DNA of 64,000 bases from Bacteroidia bacterium (GCA_022760475.1 JALEFZ010000052.1:152755-216754), one strand, 5' to 3'; positions 54,077 to 63,326 are shown, counted from the first letter of the stretch. A program made the numbers and translations. The notes: a model not told the origin generated them from the sequence alone.

Positions 54077-54829
54077 TTAGGAAAATGCCAAGCCACCATT
54101 TATATCAAAATTAGCGCCTGTCACAAATGAGGTTTCATTGGAAACCAGGCATGCTACCAAATTTGCCACTTCTTCAGGTCTCCCCTCTCTACGTAGAGGA
54201 GTTTTACCGGCTACTGTTTCACGCACGTTATCAGGAGTAAATGTATCGTGGAAAGTGGTTCCAATAAGTCCAGGGCAGACCGCATTCACGCGAATTCCAC
54301 TGGGTCCCAATTCCTTGGCCATAGACCTTGTGTAGGTCATCACTGCTCCTTTTGAAGCAGCATAGGCAGAAGACCCATTTCCTCCACCATCTCTGCCTGC
54401 CAGAGAAGTAATGTTGACTATGGTTCCCCCTTCAGGCATATGTGCAACCACAGCTCTATGCATCATGAAGACCGATTTGAAGTTCAAGTCAATGACGAAA
54501 TCCCAAAAGCTCTCATCCATTTCAACTAATTTTTTCCTGGCTACGAGTCCTCCTGCATTGTTGACCAGGATATGGATCTGTTCTCCAAATGCTTTTTGAG
54601 CCTCTTCAACCAGGGAAAAACACTCATCCCATTTAGTCAAATCAGCCTTGACTCCAATAGCCTTTCCTCCGGCTTCCTTAATCATACGGAGAGTTTCTTC
54701 AGCATCTGTAGGTGTATTGTAATAATTAACCACCACATTCGCTCCCATTGATGCCAGCTTCAGGGAAATATACCTTCCAATGTCTCTTCCTCCTCCTGTA
54801 ACAATGGCCGTTTTATTTGCTAGTTCCAT
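54077..54829 (-). CDS. Short-chain dehydrogenase/reductase
   Basis: A cytoplasmic NAD(P)-dependent oxidoreductase of 250 residues. The cofactor motif TGGGRDIG is at residues 11-18, NNAGG at 90-94, the catalytic Ser142 in ITSLAG and the YAASK motif with Tyr156 and Lys160. The C-terminal half has GIRVNAVCPGLIGT and FVTGANFDINGG. It is FabG-like by sequence but stands beside SusCD and a FadR-type regulator, so oxidation or reduction of a sugar acid or keto-sugar is more likely than fatty acid synthesis. It is separated from susD by a long hairpin, so it may have its own promoter. Substrate assignment is inference. Confidence 0.92.
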   Translation of the reverse strand: MELANKTAIVTGGGRDIGRYISLKLASMGANVVVNYYNTPTDAEETLRMIKEAGGKAIGVKADLTKWDECFSLVEEAQKAFGEQIHILVNNAGGLVARKKLVEMDESFWDFVIDLNFKSVFMMHRAVVAHMPEGGTIVNITSLAGRDGGGNGSSAYAASKGAVMTYTRSMAKELGPSGIRVNAVCPGLIGTTFHDTFTPDNVRETVAGKTPLRREGRPEEVANLVACLVSNETSFVTGANFDINGGLAFS

Positions 54830-54899
54830 TTCGCATATTTATTTGTACACATTGCTTATACCGCTGCCCAATAGGCTTAGGCATAGACAATTAAAAGAA

Positions 54900-54974
54900 G
54901 GCAAGCCATGTTATATCATAAGCACCCTCACCATGCAGTGCTAATGATTATGATATAACATATTAATGCTTGCC
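54900..54974 (-). terminator. Long hairpin between susD and the SDR gene
   Basis: Nested arms pair: GGCAAGC with GCTTGCC, ATGTTATATCATAA with TTATGATATAACAT, and GCAC with GTGC around the loop. On the minus strand it follows susD and is trailed by TTCTTTT. It probably ends or attenuates the susCD transcript before the SDR gene. Confidence 0.7.
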
Positions 54975-55012
54975 TATATATAAAGAAAAATATTAGCTCC
55001 TAAAGTGAAGGA

Positions 55013-56329
55013 TTAATACCCGTCATTTTGGGTAATTACTCCAAAGCTCGCCAATACTTCTGATACCGGAATCGGGAACAGGTGATACCTGCTATCGATG
55101 GTTTCTCCCATTTCAGCATCCACGGTACCTGTCCTTACCAGGTCAAACCACCTTTGGCCTTCGAATGCCAACTCCAGTCTTCTTTCATCCTGAATGGCTT
55201 GTCTGACCAAGGCCTGGCTATTCAGCACATTATGATCCAGTACCTCAACACCGGCTCTTGTTCTGATAGGGTCCAATACATCAAGCACAGCTTCAGGCGA
55301 CGAACCATTCTCATTCAATGCTTCTGCATACATGAGTATCACATCTGCAAATCGCAGTTCGATCCAATCGTGATCAGGGCCGCCGGTTTGTGGGAATTTG
55401 GGTGAAGACATTGTAGCGGTATCAATGGTAACAGCTCTCCTCAAATCTCCGGGGCTTGCCTCAAAGGCATCCACCAAATCCTGCTCCAAGGGGTTCAAAG
55501 ACTTGGTATCAAGTCCTCCTGACCAAGACCAGAACTCCGAAAAGCCATACTCATCATTTATAGAGCTGGATACCTGGGTAGCAAAAATGATTTCAGAATT
55601 CAGGTCATTTGCTTCGCCAAAGACATCTGCAAAGTTGGCTTGGAGGCTAATTCCTGAAGCGTCTGCTCCATTTACTACAGTTGCAAGCTGTGTCTCAGCA
55701 CTTGAATAATCACCGATTTGTAAGTACACTTTGCCCAGCATTCCCTGAGCTGCATACTTCGAAGCCCTTCCATCTACAATCTCGGCACCCAGGGCGCTGA
55801 TTGCATCTTGTAGATCAGGAATGATGACGGTACTATAAATATCTGAAGCTGGCTGTCTTTCAAGGATAGACTGGTCAGTAGCACTTGGAGTCGCAGAAAG
55901 GTTCACTGGAACAGCCCCAAATACACGAACCAATTTAAAATAAGACAATGCCCTCAAAAACTTCGCCTCCCCTATCTCAGTGGCATCAGAAGAATTTTCT
56001 ATTACATTGTTGGCACTCAAAATTGACTTGTACAAAGCCGAATAAAAAGGACCGAAAAACTGGTCTTCCATGGCAGTCAGACCAGGACCAAAGATGTCAA
56101 ATTCCGTATACGGAGCCTCAAACATAAAGGCATTGTCAGATCTGAAATCTCCCATTACTGCCATGGGGGTTACAGAACCAAGTTGATAGAAATAAGCTGC
56201 ATTCAAAACGCCCTCAAAATCTGTCAGAGAGCTTGAACTGGCAATGTTGGGGGGGAATTGCTCCAGACTCTCACAAGAGGTGATGAACAACAAAGCTACA
56301 GCCCCCAAAAGGATATATAGAGTTCTCAT
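55013..56329 (-). CDS. SusD/RagB-family nutrient-binding lipoprotein
   Basis: A surface lipoprotein that binds glycan or peptide for its SusC partner. The signal peptide ends in a lipobox (LLFITSCESLEQFPP) with the lipidated cysteine at residue 19. The N-terminal helical TPR-like region (FLRALSYFKLVRVFGAVPVNL, AAQGMLGKVYLQIGDYSSAE) and C-terminal part (DVILMYAEALNENG, ERRLELAFEGQRWFDLVRTG, LFPIPVSEV) are characteristic of the SusD/RagB family. Its 438 residues are on the short side for the family. It lies 9 bases downstream of susC and is certainly co-transcribed. Confidence 0.96.
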   Translation of the reverse strand: MRTLYILLGAVALLFITSCESLEQFPPNIASSSSLTDFEGVLNAAYFYQLGSVTPMAVMGDFRSDNAFMFEAPYTEFDIFGPGLTAMEDQFFGPFYSALYKSILSANNVIENSSDATEIGEAKFLRALSYFKLVRVFGAVPVNLSATPSATDQSILERQPASDIYSTVIIPDLQDAISALGAEIVDGRASKYAAQGMLGKVYLQIGDYSSAETQLATVVNGADASGISLQANFADVFGEANDLNSEIIFATQVSSSINDEYGFSEFWSWSGGLDTKSLNPLEQDLVDAFEASPGDLRRAVTIDTATMSSPKFPQTGGPDHDWIELRFADVILMYAEALNENGSSPEAVLDVLDPIRTRAGVEVLDHNVLNSQALVRQAIQDERRLELAFEGQRWFDLVRTGTVDAEMGETIDSRYHLFPIPVSEVLASFGVITQNDGY

Positions 56330-56338
56330 TGTATTTTC

Positions 56339-59300
56339 TTAGTTAAAGTTTACGTTTAGACCAACAGTGAAGCTTCTTACCACAGGGCTAGCACCTACCT
56401 GTACCCCATAAGTTGTGGGTCCCAGGTATCCGCTGTTTGTGATCTCCACTCCTTCAGGGTTGAATGAGGTATAATCAGAAGCCATGATGTACAACAGGTT
56501 CGTAGAGGCCAGGTAAACCCTTGCGGAGTTTAGCCCAAACTTATTGCTGATGTTGTATCCGATGGTCAGGTTTCTCAAAGCGATGTAAGACGCATCCTGT
56601 ATCATGGCATCTGTCTGGTCCCTATTCCTGGCATAAGGCTGCCCGTTGTTGTCTGCGATCCCGGTATTGTCGCTATCGAAATTGGCTACCAAAGCACGTC
56701 CCCACTGAGAACCATAGTATAGTGGATCAATGTTGTAAACTTCACCTCCCTGGGCTCCCTGGAACTGCGCACTTAAGTCAAAGTTTTTGTAGCTCAACTG
56801 AGTATTCAATCCCCAGTAGAAATCTGGTGTATTTTGTCCGATTTTTACGAGGTCTCCACCTTCTTCTACCGTTCTCGTTCTGTCAATCACACCGTCGCCG
56901 TTTTGATCTACAACATAACTGTATCCACTCTGCTTGCCAACATATTCTGTAGGGTCAGCTACGTATTCTGGCTCAACCTCCCCTGTGGTTTCCAGTCCCC
57001 ACATCTCACCGATTTGACCACCCACATAGTTCCTAAATACAGGTCCTCTACCACTCTGTCCATAGATTACACCTGGCAACTCATCCAAACCACCCAAGTC
57101 TGTAATTTCAGAATTTACGGTGGAGAAGTTTGCGCTAATATCCCATCGGAAATCTCCCTTGTTGATGACGGCTGCGCCAAGTTCTAACTCTAAGCCTGAA
57201 CTTTGTACATCCCCAGAGTTTAGTGCGATAGAAGTGGTACCCAACACCTCAGATACACTCTGGTTGATCAGGATGTCTTCGATGTTAGAGATATAGTAGT
57301 CAGCCCCAATCGTAAAACGATTGTTGAAGAAACCCAGGTTGATACCGAAGTTGGTCTCTCTGTTGGTCTGCCAGGTAAGGTCAGCATTGGCAACATCCGA
57401 AGGGATCAGGAATCCGTTTCCGAAAATCGTAGCTGTTGGGTTTAGCAAGCTCAAAGAGTTGTATGCTCCCAGGAAAGAAGTGGTTCCCAATGCCCCTGTG
57501 CTGAACCTGACTTTCCAGTCAGTCAAGACATTTGAGTTGAAGAAGGCTTCATTATGAATATTCCAGCCCAAAGAAACTGCCGGGAAAGTCTGGAATCTAT
57601 TGTTTGCGCCAAAACGGGAATCGCCATCTCTTCTCAGGGATACAGATGCCAGGTAACGATTGTCATAGGCATAGTTAACCCTTCCGAAGATACTCTGTCT
57701 TGCGATAGTTTCATTTCTCTCTGATACAGAGATATCTGCAGGTTCTAGCAAGGCAAAGTTCTGAGGCTGTCCAAATGGGACATTGGTACCATCAAGGGAA
57801 ATACCGGTGATGTAAAAGTTCTGGAACTCATAGCCTGCAACTGCAGATACATCATGCTTTCCGATTACTTTGTTATAGTTCAGTGTCGTCTCACTCAACA
57901 ATGAAGACCTTTTTAAGTCAGTCTGGTCAAGCGCTGTCTGGGTACTCCTCGCTCTTGAGTCAAACTCAAGCCCTCTCCAGAAATAGTCTCTTGTATCTCT
58001 GATATCTGCTCCCAACACAGTTTTCAGGTTCAAACCATCTGCGATACTGAATTGTAAGTAAGAGCTCAGGTTGCCAAAAAGGGTTCTCTGCCAACGGTCA
58101 GTATTATCCAATTTGGTTGCTGGACCAGCATCACCTGAACCTCCAATACCGTTTCCTGATCTTCCGTAATGCCAATCTTGAGCTGTCATTCCTGGCTCAA
58201 GTGTGTAAATGCTGCTGTTCCAAGGTGCATCATCTCCACCCCTGAACCCGGAGTCAAATGAGGCAAGGCCAAGCGCTTGTGCCTGCTGATCCAAATCCTG
58301 AACAAAGGCAATGGAAGCCTCGGTATGGTATATTGGGTGGATACTGTAAGCCCTTAACAGGTCTCTCATGTCATGACCTACCATGTCTCTGTTACCAATA
58401 AAACCATTGATATTTACCCCTGCTGAAAGTCTTTTATTCAACTTGGCATCCACATTCATACGGGCATTGTATCGCTCGAAGCCCTGGGTAATCACAATCC
58501 CCTGGGTATTCAGGTAGCCTAGTGATGCGAAGTATTTCACATCTTCGGTTCCACCACTGATGCTCAGGTCGTGATTGGTGCTGTAACCATTGCGGAACAA
58601 CCAGTCTTCAACGGCCACTACATCAGGAGAATTTTTGTAGGCATTGATTCGGTAATTCAACAAAGTCTGATCAAGTTCAGAAACATTGTAGGTACCATCA
58701 GCGATTCCTGCTTCCAGGGTAGCACCCCATTCTCCTGCAGTCGGGTTGATGTTGTTGGTAACATACCTGCTGGAAATACTTCCATATCCATTGTAACTCA
58801 GTCTCGCTTTGCCAGATTTACCTTTTTTTGTGGTAACAAGGATAACCCCATTGGCACCACGAGATCCATAAATAGCCGCAGAAGCAGCATCCTTGAGTAC
58901 CTCCAGGCTTTCAATGTCATTGGGGTTTACCGTAGCAAGGCTACCTGAAATGGGATAGCCATCCACCACAATCAGGGGATTTGAATTTCCCGAAATCGAG
59001 TTGGCAGCCCTGATTTGGATTTTGGGATCAGCACCAGGGGCGCCATCCTGATTCTGGATCAATACACCTGCCAGTTTACCTGCCAGGGCGTCGTCGACAC
59101 GATTGGCCTGAATTGCAGCTACATCACTGCCATCTACCTGAGAAATGGCACCAGTGTTGTGGGATTTTTTACGAACACCATAACCTACCACTACGACCTC
59201 ATCCAGAGAAGTGACATCTTCTTTCAGAGAAATGACAAGATTGCTTTGCCCTGAGTAGGTTATGATTTGCTTTTCAAAACCAAAATAGGAGAATTGAATT

Positions 59301-59500
59301 TGATCTCCCTCGTTTACCTCGATTTGGAAATTTCCTTCCGAATCGGTTAATGTTCCCTTGTTGGCTTTGGCTATAATAACCTCTACCCCAACAAGTTTTT
59401 TGCTCTCACTGTCAGTTACTGATCCCTTCAGAATCGTGCTTTGCGCATATCCTGAAATCACAAGTAACAGCATTGAAAACAATGTTAGTGTTAGTTTCAT
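56339..59500 (-). CDS. SusC/RagA-family TonB-linked outer-membrane protein
   Basis: A TonB-dependent outer-membrane channel of 1053 residues that imports oligosaccharides or peptides with SusD. Signal peptide MKLTLTLFSMLLLVISGYAQ; a carboxypeptidase-regulatory-like domain (GSVTDSESKKLVGVEVIIAK); the plug with SLDEVVVVGYGVRKKS, the family's hallmark, plus VVDGYPISGSLATVNPNDIESLEVLKDA and ASAAIYGSRGANGVILVTTKKG; and a barrel ending in VGLNVNFN. It is first in the SusCD transcript. Upstream, 280 bases away, is a tandem palindrome motif also found before the Nramp-like gene. Confidence 0.96.
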   Translation of the reverse strand: MKLTLTLFSMLLLVISGYAQSTILKGSVTDSESKKLVGVEVIIAKANKGTLTDSEGNFQIEVNEGDQIQFSYFGFEKQIITYSGQSNLVISLKEDVTSLDEVVVVGYGVRKKSHNTGAISQVDGSDVAAIQANRVDDALAGKLAGVLIQNQDGAPGADPKIQIRAANSISGNSNPLIVVDGYPISGSLATVNPNDIESLEVLKDAASAAIYGSRGANGVILVTTKKGKSGKARLSYNGYGSISSRYVTNNINPTAGEWGATLEAGIADGTYNVSELDQTLLNYRINAYKNSPDVVAVEDWLFRNGYSTNHDLSISGGTEDVKYFASLGYLNTQGIVITQGFERYNARMNVDAKLNKRLSAGVNINGFIGNRDMVGHDMRDLLRAYSIHPIYHTEASIAFVQDLDQQAQALGLASFDSGFRGGDDAPWNSSIYTLEPGMTAQDWHYGRSGNGIGGSGDAGPATKLDNTDRWQRTLFGNLSSYLQFSIADGLNLKTVLGADIRDTRDYFWRGLEFDSRARSTQTALDQTDLKRSSLLSETTLNYNKVIGKHDVSAVAGYEFQNFYITGISLDGTNVPFGQPQNFALLEPADISVSERNETIARQSIFGRVNYAYDNRYLASVSLRRDGDSRFGANNRFQTFPAVSLGWNIHNEAFFNSNVLTDWKVRFSTGALGTTSFLGAYNSLSLLNPTATIFGNGFLIPSDVANADLTWQTNRETNFGINLGFFNNRFTIGADYYISNIEDILINQSVSEVLGTTSIALNSGDVQSSGLELELGAAVINKGDFRWDISANFSTVNSEITDLGGLDELPGVIYGQSGRGPVFRNYVGGQIGEMWGLETTGEVEPEYVADPTEYVGKQSGYSYVVDQNGDGVIDRTRTVEEGGDLVKIGQNTPDFYWGLNTQLSYKNFDLSAQFQGAQGGEVYNIDPLYYGSQWGRALVANFDSDNTGIADNNGQPYARNRDQTDAMIQDASYIALRNLTIGYNISNKFGLNSARVYLASTNLLYIMASDYTSFNPEGVEITNSGYLGPTTYGVQVGASPVVRSFTVGLNVNFN

Positions 59501-59772
59501 TAGAATATATAATTTAGATTGAGTATAAGATTAAAGGCTCATATGCTTCGATTGAGACCAGTCAATAAGCCATAGGTATCCCTACCCACCTTTGACTAGA
59601 TGAAGCATGAAATTGGCAAATCAGCCATGTTTACAAATCCTGATTTTTGCTAGAATTACTGCCCAGGAGTGGGGAGTAAAAATTGTGTGCAAGTAAGACG
59701 AGGTCTTAACCTATTTGGATAGGAAAGGAGTTTCATAATATTCTGCTTTTGTAGTAGTTGAGTCGAATTGAT
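59501..59772. other. Leader region between susC and its operator
   Basis: About 270 bases of AT-rich DNA hold the 5' leader of susC. No coding frame or RNA gene is evident. The long leader leaves room for post-transcriptional control by an antisense RNA, as reported for some Bacteroides sus loci, but none is shown here. Confidence 0.3.
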
Positions 59773-59800
59773 TTTGGTTTTCCAATCTGGTGAACCAATT
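59773..59800. promoter_or_regulatory. Tandem FadR-type operator upstream of susC
   Basis: TTTGGT-TT-TCCAAT (59773-59786) followed by ATCTGGT-GA-ACCAATT (59785-59800) matches the element before the Nramp-like gene in order, spacing (13 bases between centres) and orientation. Only a few bases differ, mostly in the left arms. On the minus strand TAGATTGA, a candidate -7 box, lies just before the operator. Confidence 0.68.
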
Positions 59801-60058
59801 CAGTCAATCTAACATAGGCATTTTTTTAGAAAGAAAAAAAGAAAGCAGATTTTTTGTCTGGTCTATTTTCTGGTCATGTGCTGAAGTAGAAGATGTTATA
59901 AAACCAAAAAACTTTTCTAAAAATGAATTAAGAGGAGAAATGGAGGAAAAGCCTAGGATGTCCGTCAGAAAGCCATAATGGAAATGCAAAAATTTAGGGG
60001 AAAGGGGATGAATGGAACTTTTAACATTTATCAAGAGATTTTATCTCTGTTAAGGTAG

Positions 60059-60328
60059 ATGGAGGAAGTTGCATATGAAATCCGGGATTTCAAGCATAAA
60101 AAATACCTATTCAAAGGAAACCAAGCCTATAATCAGGTATATCATCAAAATAGGCAAGGCGAAATAAACGGCCTTTGGAGTATGGAGAGAAATGAACTTG
60201 GAGACTTCTATCACATCAGCGATTTGAACCGTGTTCGGCTTGCAGGTCTCTATGAAGGCATGATGAATACTCATTTGCTTGTCTGGGGCAAATCTTCATT
60301 TGAAGTTTATCACCCATGGGATAAGTGA
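60059..60328 (+). CDS. Small hypothetical protein
   Basis: A reading frame of 89 residues with MEEVAYEIRDFKHKKYLFKG, then RQGEINGLWSMERNELGDFYHIS and LAGLYEGMMNTHLLVWGKS. It is rich in aromatic residues and has a balanced charge, unlike random frames here. No family is recognised and no signal peptide is present. It sits between susC and the mobile element and could belong to either or to neither. It ends just before a palindrome. Coding is plausible but not certain. Confidence 0.45.
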   Translation: MEEVAYEIRDFKHKKYLFKGNQAYNQVYHQNRQGEINGLWSMERNELGDFYHISDLNRVRLAGLYEGMMNTHLLVWGKSSFEVYHPWDK

Positions 60329-60394
60329 GGAATTTCCCATTGGAGACCGGTGGAAGTTCCTGAGGAACAGATTACTTTTGATTGAGCAAAAAGA

Positions 60395-60418
60395 AAGGCT
60401 CCTGAATTCAGGAGCCTT
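60395..60418. terminator. 24-bp perfect palindrome
   Basis: AAGGCTCCTGAA followed by TTCAGGAGCCTT forms a GC-rich stem after the small hypothetical gene. It may be a terminator; it is flanked by A-rich sequence on the left. Confidence 0.6.
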
Positions 60419-60428
60419 AGTTGAATGC

Positions 60429-60455
60429 TGTGGTGTGGGTCGCACTTACACCACA
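60429..60455. other. Inverted repeat near the left end of the integrated element
   Basis: TGTGGTGT pairs with ACACCACA across an 11-base loop. It lies about 180 bases before the integrase gene, where the left attachment site would be expected. No right-end partner is visible in the window, so this is only a candidate. The remaining 304-base gap shows no gene. Confidence 0.25.
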
Positions 60456-60632
60456 CATAAATAATATGTCTTAAAATAATACCCCTCCACAAAAACAGCC
60501 TATACAGCTAATGGGCTCGAAAAAAATTAAATGGGAATAAATAAAAGAAAATAACCTAAAGAAAAAGTGTACCCCATAGTGTCCCCTTAATTTTAAACAC
60601 TTATCTTTACACCTGAACCAAATAAGGCATCT

Positions 60633-61907
60633 ATGGCAAGGGTTAATTTTTACCTGAAGGATAAACAAGCAGAAGAAGAAACACTTATCAACCTGTTCTT
60701 TTCCTATTCTGGCAGAAGGCTAAAATGGTACACGGGAAAAAGCATTATTCCATCCAGGTGGGATTTCAAAAAACAGCGACCTAAAAAGAATGCTGTATTA
60801 ACAAAGTTTCTCGACAAACTAACCGTCAAGGTCAATGAAATTCATACCACCTATTTAACCGATGAAATCAACCCCACCAATGAACAGATCAAGCAAAGGC
60901 TAAATGAAATCTACAAAGCACAACCTACGGACGAAATCACCGTCATAGGGCTACTAGAATCCTTTGTAGAGACAAACCCCAACAACATAGCCCCAAATAC
61001 CCTGAAGCAATACAAAACCCTCCACAGGCATCTGAACGAATTTGTGGAGGCGACTGCCTACAAACTTGGCTTTGAAACCATAGACGGGAGGTTTGATGAA
61101 GCATTCAACCAATACCTGACTACAAAGGAAAAGCCCCTTACCCCTACTTCCATCAACAAGGTTTACGGTCTATTGAAGACCTTCCTGAAATATTCCGTCA
61201 AGATGGGCTACAATACTAATACGGTCTTCACCACCTTTGACAGAAGGCGCAAGAAGGTCAAACAAATTGCCCTCCAACTGGATGAAGTGGAGGCTTTGAG
61301 AAAGTTGGAGCTAACAGGACAAAGGGAATTATACCGGGATGTCTTCCTATTCGCTTGTGAAACAGCGATGGAGTTTTCTGCCTTGAAGCAATTGAAGCAT
61401 TCAGACCTCAAAGAAATGACCATTCCAGACATAAACGATGGGAAACCCGTCCTTTGTGCCGACTACTACCGCCAAAAGAATAGATCCAGTTCACAGACAA
61501 GGCCCATAGCCGTTTTATTTGATGAAGCCCAAAGAATCCTCCACAAATACCAGGATGACGAAAGGGAAAGCATCTTTCCCAAACTATATAACCAGGTATT
61601 CAACCGCACCATTAAGGAACTAGGTAAAATGGCTGGCATCACCTCCACCGTCAAGCGGATCGAATACGAAGGCGCAAACATGAAAGAAGTGGTTTATGAG
61701 AAATACCAGCTTATTTCCAGCCATACCGGAAGGAGGACGTTTGCGACATATGCCCCTTATTCAGATGAAGTCAAGCGGATCTTTACAGGCCATGCCACCT
61801 TGAAGCAATTGGAAGCTTATAAGAAAGAAAGCATAGAAGACAGGATTGCGAAGGTGTTTCAGGGTAGGGAGGAGAAGCCAAAGATGAAGGTGATGAAATC
61901 GGCGTGA
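60633..61907 (+). CDS. Tyrosine-type site-specific recombinase (integrase)
   Basis: A phage-integrase-type recombinase of 424 residues, presumably moving the element that continues to the right edge. An arm-binding domain lies at about 1-95 (FFSYSGRRLKWYTGKSIIPSRW), a SAM-like core-binding domain at about 105-210, and the catalytic domain at 215-410. Catalytic residues visible: Lys in YRQKNRSSS, His364 and Arg367 in SSHTGRRTFAT, His387 in FTGHATL, and nucleophile Tyr396. The first catalytic arginine, normally in TGLRxxD/E, is replaced: the segment reads CETAMEFSALKQL with Glu247. Loss of that arginine is known in IntDOT of CTnDOT, which uses another arginine. The gene is followed by an excisionase-like gene. 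Confidence 0.93.
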   Translation: MARVNFYLKDKQAEEETLINLFFSYSGRRLKWYTGKSIIPSRWDFKKQRPKKNAVLTKFLDKLTVKVNEIHTTYLTDEINPTNEQIKQRLNEIYKAQPTDEITVIGLLESFVETNPNNIAPNTLKQYKTLHRHLNEFVEATAYKLGFETIDGRFDEAFNQYLTTKEKPLTPTSINKVYGLLKTFLKYSVKMGYNTNTVFTTFDRRRKKVKQIALQLDEVEALRKLELTGQRELYRDVFLFACETAMEFSALKQLKHSDLKEMTIPDINDGKPVLCADYYRQKNRSSSQTRPIAVLFDEAQRILHKYQDDERESIFPKLYNQVFNRTIKELGKMAGITSTVKRIEYEGANMKEVVYEKYQLISSHTGRRTFATYAPYSDEVKRIFTGHATLKQLEAYKKESIEDRIAKVFQGREEKPKMKVMKSA

Positions 61908-62035
61908 ACAAAAAAGACAAAATCTATCAATATTTTCTAATCTCAACCCTACACCTACTTCTCTATATATACCCAGAGATAAACGGCATATATTGAGCCG
62001 TTGTAGCTTTGCCTTCAAGATAAAAATTAAATCAA

Positions 62036-62332
62036 ATGAAAAATTTTATTTTGAACGGGCTGACAGTTGAAGAGTTGAAAGAACTGATTGAGGAAGTAAT
62101 GGATGAAAAATTACCAATCCTTCCCAAAACTCAAATACAAGACCAGGAAGATATCCTCGACGTGCAAGGAGTTGCAAAACTCCTCCACACCACCCCCCAA
62201 AATATCCATGCAAAAAAGCGTGCTGGAAAAATTCCATTCTTCCGATTTGGGAGCCGGATTCTATTTAGAAAATCTGAGGTATTGGATGCCTTTCCTTCCG
62301 TCAATGTAACATATAGAAAAAACTCTAGGTGA
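62036..62332 (+). CDS. Excisionase-type helix-turn-helix protein
   Basis: A small DNA-binding protein of 98 residues. An N-terminal helix (LTVEELKELIEEVMDEKLP) is followed by a MerR-like HTH of the excisionase family: DVQGVAKLLHTTPQNIHAKKRAGKIPFFRFGSRILFRKSEV. Proteins of this type control excision direction or act as local regulators in Bacteroidota integrated elements. It lies 128 bases after the integrase and 46 bases before the replication gene. Confidence 0.88.
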   Translation: MKNFILNGLTVEELKELIEEVMDEKLPILPKTQIQDQEDILDVQGVAKLLHTTPQNIHAKKRAGKIPFFRFGSRILFRKSEVLDAFPSVNVTYRKNSR

Positions 62333-62378
62333 CCTATATAGTAACTGTCTTTTGTTGACATTTTTTGTCAAGAGGGGA

Positions 62379-63326
62379 ATGGTAGACACCATAAAAATCA
62401 TCATACCAATGGAAAGATTAGGGCATTTAGACCTAATTTCTCAAATGTCGTTGTTGTTGAATAGATCTACTGTTCATCACCACGACAGTGGAGAAATTTC
62501 TATTAGTGGGCATCTTGGTTGCCTCCATGTATCTGCCACACAAACAGGATTACGGGTAAATGGGAGCTTACCAAAATATCTAAAAGGGGAAAATGTGAGT
62601 TTGTTCAGCAGGGCTGATATCTATAGAGGTATTGAAAAAATATCTGATCATTTAGGGGTGAATGCAGGGGTTGGAAAAGTAACCAGGCTTCATTTTGGGG
62701 CGACCTTGAAATCAAAGTATTCACCAAGTACCTATTATAAGTACCTAGGCGATGCCCATTATTACATAAGAAGGGTGCACAAAAAGTCCCTTTACTATGA
62801 AAATGAAAAACGCCAAATCATCATTTATGACAAGCTCAACGAAACTGGTTCAGCAAAAATCCCAAAGGATTTTCAGGGATTTCGCTTAATGAGAATTGAA
62901 TGCAAACTGGAAAGAAGCCTTGAACGCTTCTTAAAACGTCCATCAATATATGCAGCAGATCTATGGTCCAAGGAGCTATTTAACGATATGGCCATTTACT
63001 GGCAAAATTCGTACAACAAGATAGAAAAAGAAAGGGAGCTAAACTTTGCCAACATGAGGATCAATAAACCAAAGGATTTCATAGAGATGTTGGCTGCGAT
63101 GCAGATTAAATCTTTGGGTGGTTCTAAAGAAGCTTTCAAATTGGTGGAGGAGTTTCAGGAAAAACAACAATTTTCAAGACCGGAATACCCAAGCAGAACA
63201 AAGGTAAAAATTAGGCAATTAGCCAAGAAAGCCAGTTCCTCAGAACCCAACGGATTGATCAAGGAATTAAACCTCAAAGTCGAAGCAACTGCAAAAGAAA
63301 TCCTTAACAATTCCATTCTTCCCTAA
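62379..63326 (+). CDS. Replication initiation protein resembling phage gene II/X (CRI-type)
   Basis: A protein of about 315 residues. The ATG at 62379 follows AGAGGGG and starts MVDTIKIIIPME, a common opening for the family; a TTG at 62352 is less likely. Motifs are VNGSLPKYLKGENVSLFSRADI, matching the conserved GSPxKFxxGHN-like patch of filamentous-phage gene II and X proteins, then VTRLHFGATLKSKYSPSTYYKYL and FQGFRLMRIECKLERSLERFL. These proteins nick the origin and start rolling-circle replication. The call rests on short motifs and context, so the exact subfamily is open. It suggests the element replicates as a single-stranded phage or a rolling-circle plasmid. Confidence 0.75.
   Translation: MVDTIKIIIPMERLGHLDLISQMSLLLNRSTVHHHDSGEISISGHLGCLHVSATQTGLRVNGSLPKYLKGENVSLFSRADIYRGIEKISDHLGVNAGVGKVTRLHFGATLKSKYSPSTYYKYLGDAHYYIRRVHKKSLYYENEKRQIIIYDKLNETGSAKIPKDFQGFRLMRIECKLERSLERFLKRPSIYAADLWSKELFNDMAIYWQNSYNKIEKERELNFANMRINKPKDFIEMLAAMQIKSLGGSKEAFKLVEEFQEKQQFSRPEYPSRTKVKIRQLAKKASSSEPNGLIKELNLKVEATAKEILNNSILP

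Noticed and set aside
48042..59500. Naming the carbohydrate locus as an alginate or pectin utilisation locus
   Set aside because: The FadR-type motif and SDR would fit uronate metabolism, but no polysaccharide lyase, isomerase or KDG kinase is in the window.
59790..59978. A short plus-strand frame upstream of the small hypothetical gene
   Set aside because: It starts within the operator and is rich in Lys, Arg and Glu from an A-rich stretch; no promoter or family support.
60429..60455. The TGTGGTGT inverted repeat as a proven left attachment site
   Set aside because: No matching right-end copy is in the window, so it cannot be established; it is listed only as a candidate.
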